A DNA stretch of 44,625 bases, from positions 69,706 through 114,330 of the forward strand of contig MELR01000013.1 in NCBI GenBank assembly GCA_001767695.1. The letters run 5' to 3'. The notes under the pieces were generated by a model. The model ran no database searches, was not told the DNA's origin, and was given only the letters and a program-made list of their open reading frames with translations. This document shows positions 1 through 7,548 of the stretch, one piece after another (the first letter of the stretch is position 1; each line of letters opens with the position of its first letter). Origin of the DNA: Actinobacteria bacterium RBG_16_68_21 (GTDB taxonomy: Bacteria > Actinomycetota > Acidimicrobiia > Spongiisociales > UBA11373). The translations under genes and the position numbers were made by a program.

Positions 1-836
1 TCGAAGGCCGATGGCGTGCCGCCCCGCTGCAGGTGACCGAGAACCGTGACCCTGGTCTCGAACCCGGTCAACTCTTCGAGGACCGGGGCGATCCGGTATG
101 CCACCCCGCCGAGACGTTCGAACCCGAAGGCGTCTCTGGGGAGTTCGCGGGGATCGGGCCCCTCCACTCCCTCGGCGACCACGACCACCGAGTAGTTGTG
201 ACCGCTGGCGTGGCGCGCGGTGATGATCGCCGCCGCTTCGGCGAGCGGGAGCGGCATCTCGGGGATGAGGATCACGTCGGCCCCGCCGGCGAGACCGGAG
301 TAGAGCGCGATCCAGCCCTGGCTTCTGCCCATGACTTCGACCAGCATCACCCGGTGATGTGCCTCGGCCGTGGTGGTGAGCCGGTCGATGGCATCGGTGG
401 CGATCTGGACTGCGGTGTGGAAGCCGAAGGTGATATCGGTGCCCGGTATGTCGTTGTCGATCGTCTTGGGGACCCCGATCACCGCCATGCCTTCGTCGGC
501 CAGCCGGGCCGCAGTGCGCAGTGTGCCGTCACCGCCGATCACGATCATGACGTCGACCTGGTGCTCCTCGAGAGCAGAGCTGAGCGAAGCCAGACCGTCC
601 CCGTGCACGTAGGGGTCGCGCCGCGAGGTGCCCAGGATCGTCCCGCCCCGGCCGAGGATTCCCCGGACCGCATCGCGGTCGAGGGGGACCGCTTCGCCCT
701 CCATCACCCCTGCCCAGCCGTTGCGGAACCCGACGGTCCCGGCCCCGGAGGCGGCGAGGCGGGCAGTGACGCTCCTGATCACCGCGTTGAGCCCCGGGCA
801 ATCCCCACCCGCGGTGAGGATGCCGGCGGTGATCAT
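1..836 (-). CDS. pfkA: 6-phosphofructokinase (group III PfkA type), 3' end outside window
   Basis: Predicted cytosolic enzyme that phosphorylates fructose 6-phosphate to fructose 1,6-bisphosphate. About 279 codons lie in the window and the C-terminus is cut. Visible landmarks are the N-terminal GGDCPGLNAVIR loop (residues 10-21), GGTILGTSR (64-72), IGGDGT (100-105), PKTIDND (123-129) and MGRSQGW. Gly104 is the residue associated with ATP use, whereas Lys124 is typical of pyrophosphate-dependent enzymes. This mixed pattern is known in actinobacterial group III enzymes, so ATP is the likelier donor, but the sequence does not prove it. The ATG at 836 overlaps the stop codon of the upstream aldolase-like gene (ATGA), so the two are probably co-translated and may act in consecutive glycolytic steps. 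Confidence 0.93.
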   Translation of the reverse strand, partial: MITAGILTAGGDCPGLNAVIRSVTARLAASGAGTVGFRNGWAGVMEGEAVPLDRDAVRGILGRGGTILGTSRRDPYVHGDGLASLSSALEEHQVDVMIVIGGDGTLRTAARLADEGMAVIGVPKTIDNDIPGTDITFGFHTAVQIATDAIDRLTTTAEAHHRVMLVEVMGRSQGWIALYSGLAGGADVILIPEMPLPLAEAAAIITARHASGHNYSVVVVAEGVEGPDPRELPRDAFGFERLGGVAYRIAPVLEELTGFETRVTVLGHLQRGGTPSAF

Positions 837-1738
837 CGCTCGTCGCCGAGGTACACCTCGATGAACCGTCGGTAGTTGGCGGCGATGCGATCGGCGGCGG
901 CCGCGTCGTCGAGTTCGCCGTCCCGCCAGGCGGCCACTGCGTCCCACCAGATGGACCGTCCTATGGCGAAGCCCTCGAAGCCCGAGACCCCCGCTCCGAT
1001 GCGCAGCCAGTGATCGACGCGCGACTCATCGGCGCCACGGCCGAGGACCACACAGGGGACGCGGTCGCGGCCTCCGGAGCGGGCCAACGCGGCGACGAGG
1101 GCGCAGCTGGTGCTGTCATCGATGCCCTCGATCTTCCAGACGTCCGGTTCGATGCCGGCGTCGCGCAGCTCGGCGATCGTCTCCAGCATCAGCACCGGGC
1201 GGAGCCGGGTGTCGTAGGCGCCGGTGTCGCCGCCGACCAGCATCAGCTGCCGCTCGGACGCCGGGACCAGCAACTCGAAGAGGAACAGGCGGCCGCGCTC
1301 GTGGAGCCAGTTGCCGAGTCGGCTGAGGCGGCCGGCCTGGAGCGCCTTCGTCTCGTCGGGATCGTCGGGATTCCACCTCACCAGCACCTTGGCAAAGGTG
1401 GGGTCGAAGGCTTCGATGTGAGCGCCGAATTCCTCGCCGTACTCGAAGTCGAAGGTGTTCTGGCCCGACTTTTCCACGGGCATGGCGAAGGGCACGCCCA
1501 GGGTGGCGGCATCGCGGGCGACGTCGGCCCCCATTTCCTCGTCGACGAGAATCCCCGCACCGTCGGGAATGCCGGCGGCGTGGGCCGCGGCGAAACCGTT
1601 CCACACGAGACGCTTTGCGGCGCGCAAACGCTCGGTGTCGGCAGCGGTCTCCTCGGTGATGCCGAACATCTTCGACTTGAAGCTTCCCCGGTGGTCGAAG
1701 GCGAGGATGAACAGCCGTCCGTCGTAGCCAAGATCCAT
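833..1738 (-). CDS. DUF2090-family class I aldolase-like protein
   Basis: A 301-residue protein of the DUF2090 family, which is related to LacD tagatose-bisphosphate aldolase and to the C-terminal part of some IolC fusion proteins. The family hallmark LFILAFDHRGSF lies at residues 9-20. VWKIEGID (200-207) places Lys202 where LacD aldolases carry their Schiff-base lysine. The likely chemistry is class I aldol cleavage of a phosphorylated sugar or keto-acid. The substrate is not evident. The ATGA overlap with pfkA downstream suggests fructose 1,6-bisphosphate or a close relative, which is inference. The ATG at 1738 has an AGGGAG ribosome site at 1745-1750 and a TACAAT box upstream. The alternative is an inositol-catabolism aldolase, but no other iol gene is nearby. 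Confidence 0.8.
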   Translation of the reverse strand: MDLGYDGRLFILAFDHRGSFKSKMFGITEETAADTERLRAAKRLVWNGFAAAHAAGIPDGAGILVDEEMGADVARDAATLGVPFAMPVEKSGQNTFDFEYGEEFGAHIEAFDPTFAKVLVRWNPDDPDETKALQAGRLSRLGNWLHERGRLFLFELLVPASERQLMLVGGDTGAYDTRLRPVLMLETIAELRDAGIEPDVWKIEGIDDSTSCALVAALARSGGRDRVPCVVLGRGADESRVDHWLRIGAGVSGFEGFAIGRSIWWDAVAAWRDGELDDAAAADRIAANYRRFIEVYLGDER

Positions 1739-1766
1739 CAGTCACTCCCTGTGCAGTCTCGCAAGG

Positions 1767-1772
1767 ATTGTA
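1767..1772 (-). promoter_or_regulatory. -10 box of the aldolase-pfkA operon
   Basis: TACAAT on the minus strand, 28 bases upstream of the ATG at 1738, with a Shine-Dalgarno AGGGAG between. No clear -35 element. It lies in the divergent 142-base gap shared with dnaE. Confidence 0.5.
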
Positions 1773-1880
1773 TGACGGGGCCCGCATCCCCGATCACGGC
1801 CGATTGACACCGGACCGGCGGCCGTATGGACGACCCTGGTATCGTCGGGTCACACCGCTGTAATTCGCCGAGGAGCCTCG

Positions 1881-4800
1881 TTGTCCGCCCGCAGCTTCGC
1901 GCATCTCCATCTCCATACGGAGTACTCGATGCTCGATGGTGCCGCCAGGATCGAGGACGTGGTCCGGGCGGCCTCCACCGACGGCCAGCCGGCGATCGGC
2001 CTCACCGACCACGGGGTGTTGTACGGCGCGGTGGAGTTCTACACCCAGGCCACCCAGGCCGGGATCACTCCGATCATCGGCATGGAGGGTTATCTGACTC
2101 CCGGGTCCCGCTTCGACCGCCTGCCCCGGCGCGACGACCTCAGGTACCACATCACACTGCTGGCAGTCAGCCAGGAGGGCTACCGCAACCTGATCAAGCT
2201 GGCGAGCCGCGCCTACCTCGAGGGCTTCTATTACAAGCCGCGAATGGATGTCGAGCTGCTCTCGGAGTACTCGGCGGGCTTGATCGGCACCACCGGATGC
2301 CTCGGGGGCCACGTCCCTCAGTTGCTCGCTCCCGACGTCTCCGCCGAGGAGGGGAACGTCGGCGTCCAGAGGGACTACGAGGCGGCGGTCGAAGCCGCGG
2401 CGATGTACCAGGACATCTTCGGCAAGGAGAACTTCTTCGTCGAGATCATGGATCACGGGGTGGCTGCCCAGCGCAAGGTCCTGCCCGATCTCAAGGCGAT
2501 CGCCGAGCGGCTGGGTGCCCCCCTGCTCGCCACCAACGACTGTCATTACACGCGGGCCTCCGAAGCCGAGGCACACGACGCCCTGTTGTGCATACAAACC
2601 GGGGCGCAGATGAGCGATGCCGGGCGGTTCGCGTTTCAAGGCGAGGGGTACTACGTGAAGTCGGCGGCGGAGATGCGCGCCCTGTTCCCCGACGATCTGT
2701 ACCCCGGGGCCTGTGACAACACGTTGCTCATCGCCGAGCGGGCCGACGTCAGGATGGACTTCGGGAACATCCTGCTGCCGCAGTTCCCGGTTGCGGACGG
2801 GGAGTCGGAGGCGTCGTTCCTGCGACGGCTGGTGCTGGAAGGAGCACGTTTTCGCTACGGCGACTCTCCGGCGCCGGAGGTGATGGCCCGGATCTTCCAC
2901 GAGCTGCGGGTGATCGAGGACATGGGCTTCCCCGCCTACTTCCTGATCGTGTGGGACCTGATGCGTCACGCCCGGGAGGAGAAGATCCGAACCGGTCCGG
3001 CGCGGGGATCGGCCGGGGGCTCGATCGTCGCCTACTGCTTGCGCATCACCGAACTCGATCCGCTGGCCTACGGCCTGATCTTCGAGCGCTTCCTCAACCC
3101 CGGGCGGCGGGAGATGCCGGACATAGACATGGACTTCGACGAGCGGTACCGGGGAGAGATGATCCGCTATGCCGCCGAGCGTTACGGGTCGGACCACGTC
3201 GCCCAGATCATCACGTTCTCTACGATCAAGGGACGCCAGGCGTTGCGCGACGCGGCCAGGGTGCTCGGGTACCCGTACGGCTTGGGCGATCGAGCCGCCA
3301 AGGCGATGCCTCCGGCGATCCTCGGCCGGGAGGCGACTCTCGCCCAATGCATCGCCCCCCTTCCCGAGGACGCCTCCCCGGAGCTGCGCGACTTCCATGC
3401 CAATGCCTCCGGCCTGCGGGAGATGTATCAGGCCGACGCCGAGGCCCGTCGGGTGATCGACGCCGCTCTCGGACTCGAGGGCCTCCGCCGCCAGGACTCC
3501 ATTCATGCCGCGGCGGTGGTCATCTCTCCCGACCCGCTCATCGACCTCGTACCGATCCAGCAGAAGGGGGAGGATGCCGAGGTCGTCACCCAGTACGAGA
3601 TGCATGCCATCGAGAAACTGGGTCTGCTCAAGATGGACTTCCTCGGCCTGCGCAACCTGTCGACCATCGAGCGGTGCCTCGAGCTGGTGGCGGGGACGAC
3701 CGGCAGCAAGCCCGACATCGACACGGTTCCCCTCGATGACCCCCTGGTGTTCGACATGTTGTCCCGCGGCGAATCGATGGGCGTCTTCCAGATGGAGGGC
3801 TCGGGGATGCGGGCTTTGATGAGGAGCCTCCGGCCCGACCGCTTCGAGGACATCATGGCGCTGATATCTCTGTATCGGCCCGGCCCGCTGGGAGCGGGAA
3901 CCCACAACCTGTACGCCGACCGCAAGAACGGGCGGGTGCCGCTGGACTACCCGCACCCGGCTCTCGAGCCGGTGCTCCGCAACACCTACGGGATCATGGT
4001 CTATCAAGAGCAGGTGACCGAGGCCGCCGCGGTGATGGCCGGCTTCTCGATCGTCGACGCCGATCGGCTCCGCAAGGCGATGGGCAAGAAGATCCCTTCG
4101 GTCATGGCCGAGCAGGAGGAGCGATTCGTCGAAGGGTGCGTCGCCCAGGGTCATCCGCGAGAACTCGGTCGGGAACTGTTCGCGTTGATCTCGCATTTCG
4201 CCGGCTACGGTTTCAACAAGTCACACGCCGCCGGATACGCACTCGTCGCCTATCAGACGGCGTGGCTCAAGGCGCATCATCCGGCCGAGTACATGGCGGC
4301 GCTGCTCACGTCGGCAAAGCGCGACAAGGACCGGACCGCCGTCTACCTCAACGAGTGCCGGTCGATGGGGCTGCGGGTGATGGTGCCCGACGTGAGCTCC
4401 TCGGAGTCGGACTTCGCAGCCAAGGATGGTGCGATCACGTTCGGCCTCTCCGCGGTGAGGAACGTCGGCGAGGGCGTGGTGGAGTTGATCCTGCTGGAGC
4501 GGCTGAAGAACGGTCCCTTCGCATCGTTCCAGGACTTCATCGATCGGGTCGATCTCAGCGTGCTCAACAAGCGCACCGTGGAGTCGTTGATCAAGGCGGG
4601 GGCGTTCGACTCCACCGGAGCGACCCGGAAGGGACTGATGGCGATCCACGAGCAGATGATCGATGCGGTGGTGGCCCGACGCCGGGCCGAGGACATGGGG
4701 CAGTTCTCGCTGTTCGGAACCGACGAGCCGTCGGCGCAGGCCGGTGCGGTGGCGATACCGGAGGGCGAATGGGACAAGCCGATCAAGCTCGCCTTCGAGA

Positions 4801-5393
4801 AGGAGATGCTCGGGCTCTACGTGTCCGATCATCCCCTGTTCGGAGTGGCCCCGTTGCTGCGAGCGACCGTCTCGACGTCGATCGCCGGTCTCCAAGAGAT
4901 GGCCGACGGCTCGGCGGTGACCGTCGCCGGGATCGTTGCCGGGGTGAGCCGTCGCTACACCCGCAACGGCGAGTTGATGCTCTACTTCCAGTTGGAGGAC
5001 CTCGAAGGCAGCGTCGAGGCAGTGGCGTTTCCCCGCACGGTCAGCGAGAGCGGACCGCTGCTTCGCGACGACGCGATCCTGGTGATCGCCGGGAGAATCG
5101 ACCAGCGGGGCGACGGCGTCAAGCTGATCGTGCAGCGGGTCAGCGAGCCGTCCCTCGATGCCAACCGGGGGGTCCGGCTCCGGGTGGCGGCACCGCGGAT
5201 GTCGGCGGATCTGGTCGACCGTCTCAAGGGCGTTCTCGCCGAGCACCCTGGAACGACTCCGGTCTTCCTCCATCTCGTGGGCGGCGAGAAGGACACCGTG
5301 GTGAGATTGGGAGCCGAGCACACCGTTGAACCGCGAACGGCTCTCTACGCCGAGCTGCGCCAGCTATTGGGCAGCGACGCGGTGCTTCACTGA
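1881..5393 (+). CDS. dnaE: DNA polymerase III alpha subunit (DnaE1 type)
   Basis: Replicative polymerase subunit, 1170 residues. It starts on TTG at 1881, chosen because AGGAG lies at 1871-1875. The N-terminal PHP domain has HLHLHTEYS (8-16), TDHG (42-45), Glu69, His90, TTGC (137-140) and TNDCHY near 220, so every metal ligand of an active PHP exonuclease appears to be present. The polymerase domain shows PARGSAGGS (about 372) and the catalytic PDIDMDFDERY (about 412). The C-terminal OB fold starts near residue 1010. Intact PHP ligands are known from mycobacterial DnaE1, where this domain proofreads; the same role is inferred here. The stop overlaps the 3' end of the convergent ATPase gene by 7 bases. 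Confidence 0.97.
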   Translation: MSARSFAHLHLHTEYSMLDGAARIEDVVRAASTDGQPAIGLTDHGVLYGAVEFYTQATQAGITPIIGMEGYLTPGSRFDRLPRRDDLRYHITLLAVSQEGYRNLIKLASRAYLEGFYYKPRMDVELLSEYSAGLIGTTGCLGGHVPQLLAPDVSAEEGNVGVQRDYEAAVEAAAMYQDIFGKENFFVEIMDHGVAAQRKVLPDLKAIAERLGAPLLATNDCHYTRASEAEAHDALLCIQTGAQMSDAGRFAFQGEGYYVKSAAEMRALFPDDLYPGACDNTLLIAERADVRMDFGNILLPQFPVADGESEASFLRRLVLEGARFRYGDSPAPEVMARIFHELRVIEDMGFPAYFLIVWDLMRHAREEKIRTGPARGSAGGSIVAYCLRITELDPLAYGLIFERFLNPGRREMPDIDMDFDERYRGEMIRYAAERYGSDHVAQIITFSTIKGRQALRDAARVLGYPYGLGDRAAKAMPPAILGREATLAQCIAPLPEDASPELRDFHANASGLREMYQADAEARRVIDAALGLEGLRRQDSIHAAAVVISPDPLIDLVPIQQKGEDAEVVTQYEMHAIEKLGLLKMDFLGLRNLSTIERCLELVAGTTGSKPDIDTVPLDDPLVFDMLSRGESMGVFQMEGSGMRALMRSLRPDRFEDIMALISLYRPGPLGAGTHNLYADRKNGRVPLDYPHPALEPVLRNTYGIMVYQEQVTEAAAVMAGFSIVDADRLRKAMGKKIPSVMAEQEERFVEGCVAQGHPRELGRELFALISHFAGYGFNKSHAAGYALVAYQTAWLKAHHPAEYMAALLTSAKRDKDRTAVYLNECRSMGLRVMVPDVSSSESDFAAKDGAITFGLSAVRNVGEGVVELILLERLKNGPFASFQDFIDRVDLSVLNKRTVESLIKAGAFDSTGATRKGLMAIHEQMIDAVVARRRAEDMGQFSLFGTDEPSAQAGAVAIPEGEWDKPIKLAFEKEMLGLYVSDHPLFGVAPLLRATVSTSIAGLQEMADGSAVTVAGIVAGVSRRYTRNGELMLYFQLEDLEGSVEAVAFPRTVSESGPLLRDDAILVIAGRIDQRGDGVKLIVQRVSEPSLDANRGVRLRVAAPRMSADLVDRLKGVLAEHPGTTPVFLHLVGGEKDTVVRLGAEHTVEPRTALYAELRQLLGSDAVLH

Positions 5394-6415
5394 GCGAACC
5401 CGAGCTCCTTCGCGCTGAGCCTCCCGGTGGCCGCCGCCAGATCGGCGAGACCGGAGGGCGTGGACGGCGCCTCCGCCATCCACGGCACGATCACGGGGTC
5501 GACCCCGTATAGGGCCGACAACTCACCCCGGGCCTCGGCCTGGCGGTGTGCCTCGTCGCCCCAGCGCTCCAGGTTGCGCTCGAGGGCGTCGCCGCGACCC
5601 CTCCCTGCCGTCGACCACTGCTCGGGGAGGGCCCGGTTGAAGACGACGGCGCGGGGCCGGGAAGCCCAGTCGGGCAGCTCGGCGAAGTACCGGGAGGTCT
5701 CCCGCATGGGAGCAGGGTCGGCGGTCGTGACCAGCACGATGGCCGCAGTCTTGAAGGTCGACTCGACGTGGCGCGATCGTCGGGAGATCCCATCGTAGGT
5801 GACCCGGAGATCGAGGAGGAACTCGGCCACGTCCTCGAGCAGCGGACCGCCCACAACGGCGTCGGCGAGGCGAAGGGCGGGCCGGGCGGTGACGGTGTAC
5901 AGAGCGCGCCTCCCGGGGATGGCCGGGCCGGTGAGCCAGCGGAGCGCCCGGCCCCCCACCAGCGCCCTGATGCGCCGCGGAGACGCCAGCACGTCGATGC
6001 CGCCGCCCGAAGGCGGGGTGTCCACCACGACCAGGTCCCACACGCCGGAGTCGGCATGCCGGGTCATCTCCTCGGCGGCGGCATAGGCCTGGCCCGATGG
6101 GAACCTGTCGGCGACTGCCCGGAAGAAGCGATTGGCCACCAACCGCTCGGCCGTCGCCGGGTCGGCGTGGTTGTGGACGATCGCTTCCCACGACTCGGAT
6201 GCGTCGATCATCGCCGCGTCCAGGCCGGGGCAGGAGGCGACCGCAGCCGGCGTGTTCCCGAGACGCACCCCGAGCGCCTGGGCGAGTCGCCGTGCCGGGT
6301 CGACGGTGAGCACCAGCACCCGGCGTCCGTTCCGGGCGGCGTCGGCGGCGATGGCCGCGGAGAGCGTCGTCTTGCCGACCCCGCCCGATCCGAGCACTGC
6401 CACGACCGAGGTCAT
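5387..6415 (-). CDS. ArsA/Get3-like ATPase, partner B (Rv3680/BagB type)
   Basis: A 342-residue P-loop ATPase of the ArsA/Get3 superfamily, second of two tandem homologues. The P-loop is GSGGVGKTT (residues 9-17): Lys15 of Walker A is present, but the superfamily signature lysine at the start of the deviant Walker A is Ser10. Also visible are TVDPARRLAQALG (switch I) and VVDTPPSGGG (switch II). No hydrophobic tail-anchor groove or CxxC zinc motif is obvious. In mycobacteria the equivalent pair (Rv3679-Rv3680, BagA/BagB) forms a complex; the role here is inferred from that. The ATG at 6415 overlaps the stop of partner A (ATGA), so equimolar coupled translation is likely. An upstream in-frame start would only add about 4 residues. 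Confidence 0.85.
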   Translation of the reverse strand: MTSVVAVLGSGGVGKTTLSAAIAADAARNGRRVLVLTVDPARRLAQALGVRLGNTPAAVASCPGLDAAMIDASESWEAIVHNHADPATAERLVANRFFRAVADRFPSGQAYAAAEEMTRHADSGVWDLVVVDTPPSGGGIDVLASPRRIRALVGGRALRWLTGPAIPGRRALYTVTARPALRLADAVVGGPLLEDVAEFLLDLRVTYDGISRRSRHVESTFKTAAIVLVTTADPAPMRETSRYFAELPDWASRPRAVVFNRALPEQWSTAGRGRGDALERNLERWGDEAHRQAEARGELSALYGVDPVIVPWMAEAPSTPSGLADLAAATGRLSAKELGFAQ

Positions 6416-7260
6416 GACGGCTCCCACATGTCGGCGAGCCGGCTGGCGACCTCACCGGGAGTCCTCATCCCGAACAGGAGCGGGAACGAGTGATCTGCAT
6501 CGAGCTCGGCGAGCATGCGGCGCTGTCCCGCGGCCACCTCGAGATGGAGCACCGCGGCATCCCGGCGCGCTCCGGGAGGCTCCCGCTCGACGACCGCCGG
6601 GTCGACCTCGAGGGCGGGCAGGACCCGGTTTGCCACGATCGCAACGACCTCGGCGAGCCGTTCGCCGCGCAGGGCGGTGGCCGTCTCGGTGGCCTCGGCG
6701 ACGGGAAGCTCCTCGGGGGTGGCCACCAGAATCACGCCGGTCGCCTGATGATCGGCCAGCATGCCCCGCATCCACGCGGCCTGATCGCGCACCCGGCTCG
6801 CCGGCACCAGTCCTTCGATCGTCGCCGGGGCGCGCAACAGCGACAGCACCTGGCCGGTCGGCGGGGCGTCGGCCACCACGAGGTCCCACTCCGAGCGAGC
6901 CGCCTCCCAGAGCGCCTTGCCGACGACGACGGTGTCGCGAATCCCCGGCACCGTCTCGGCGAACACCCGGAACGCCCGGGTCACCGGGCCGAGGCGGGGT
7001 ACTCGCAGTCGCAACCGGAGGTATTCATCCAGGGCCGCCGCCGGGTCGATGGCGAGTGCCCACAGGCCGGGCCGGACCGGGAGCGGTCGGCTGCCGAGCG
7101 GGCCGGTGCGCAGGTGCCCTTCCAGGCCGAGCGGATCGGTCATGGCCACGGCGAGGACGCGTCGGCCAAGGCGCGCCGCGTGCAGCGCCAGCGACGCTGC
7201 GAGGGCGCTTCGCCCGGTCCCACCCTTGCCGGTGACGATGAGGAGGCGCCGGTCGAGCAC
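6412..7260 (-). CDS. ArsA/Get3-like ATPase, partner A (Rv3679/BagA type)
   Basis: A 282-residue homologue of the following gene, first in the pair. The P-loop reads TGKGGTGRSA (residues 10-19): the signature Lys12 is present, but the Walker A lysine is replaced by Arg17, confirmed at the codon level (CGA). Switch II is VADAPPTGQ. The C-terminus has the LLFGMRTPGEVASRL element shared with Rv3679-type proteins. I chose the GTG at 7260 because a TACGCT -10 box lies 7 bases upstream, giving a leaderless message. A TTG at 7308 is in frame but would nearly abut the divergent gene. With Arg17 this subunit may not hydrolyse ATP alone, yet it could supply its signature lysine to partner B. Confidence 0.85.
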   Translation of the reverse strand: MLDRRLLIVTGKGGTGRSALAASLALHAARLGRRVLAVAMTDPLGLEGHLRTGPLGSRPLPVRPGLWALAIDPAAALDEYLRLRLRVPRLGPVTRAFRVFAETVPGIRDTVVVGKALWEAARSEWDLVVADAPPTGQVLSLLRAPATIEGLVPASRVRDQAAWMRGMLADHQATGVILVATPEELPVAEATETATALRGERLAEVVAIVANRVLPALEVDPAVVEREPPGARRDAAVLHLEVAAGQRRMLAELDADHSFPLLFGMRTPGEVASRLADMWEPS

Positions 7261-7267
7261 GGACCCG

Positions 7268-7273
7268 AGCGTA
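7268..7273 (-). promoter_or_regulatory. -10 box, leaderless start of ArsA-like pair
   Basis: TACGCT on the minus strand, 7 bases before the GTG at 7260. No Shine-Dalgarno sequence is present between them. Confidence 0.45.
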
Positions 7274-7292
7274 GCGAGACCCGGTGGTCTCC

Positions 7293-7298
7293 TACCCT
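7293..7298 (+). promoter_or_regulatory. -10 box of the 69-residue protein gene
   Basis: TACCCT, 25 bases upstream of the ATG at 7324. Unlike many starts in this window it leaves room for a leader, which carries GGAGGA at 7315-7320. Confidence 0.45.
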
Positions 7299-7323
7299 GG
7301 GCGTCCAATCCACCGGAGGAAGC

Positions 7324-7533
7324 ATGGCCGAGTTCGACGTGGCGGCGTTTCAGGAGCGATTCCGCGATCGGGCGGCGGCGGTACGAGAGCGGGGAGTACC
7401 CCCGCTGGAGGGTGAAGCGCGGCGTCGCTTCTTGGAGTCCGCTCAGCAGGACTTCGTCGACTACTCGCTCGTCGCCGACGCCCAGGTGACCGTGGAGGAT
7501 GGTGCCCTGATCCTCCGCGTGCCGCTGGGTTAG
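7324..7533 (+). CDS. Small protein of unknown function, 69 residues
   Basis: Not recognised. The 69-residue product is hydrophilic, with an arginine-rich helix-forming N-terminal half (FQERFRDRAAAVRERG) and a short strand-like C-terminus (VTVEDGALILRVPL). No signal peptide, membrane segment or metal motif is seen. It starts at the ATG at 7324, set by GGAGGA four bases upstream and a TACCCT box further up; longer in-frame extensions upstream lie inside the opposite-strand ATPase gene. It is divergent from the ArsA-like pair and convergent with the ThyX-like gene, with a hairpin joining the two stop codons. A functional link to the ATPases is possible but unproven. Confidence 0.7.
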   Translation: MAEFDVAAFQERFRDRAAAVRERGVPPLEGEARRRFLESAQQDFVDYSLVADAQVTVEDGALILRVPLG

Positions 7534-7548
7534 GGCCGGGGGGCCCTA
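7531..7548. terminator. Perfect inverted repeat spanning two convergent stop codons
   Basis: Stem TAGGGCC / GGCCCTA of 7 pairs with a GGGG loop. The outer TAG of each arm is the stop codon of the gene entering from that side. No T-run follows, so it would be a bidirectional, non-canonical terminator or 3'-end stabiliser. Confidence 0.5.

Noticed and set aside
1794-4196. 800-codon open frame on the minus strand inside dnaE
   Set aside because: Its translation has no recognisable motif and lies opposite dnaE, whose domains are all intact. Long antisense frames are expected at this GC content.
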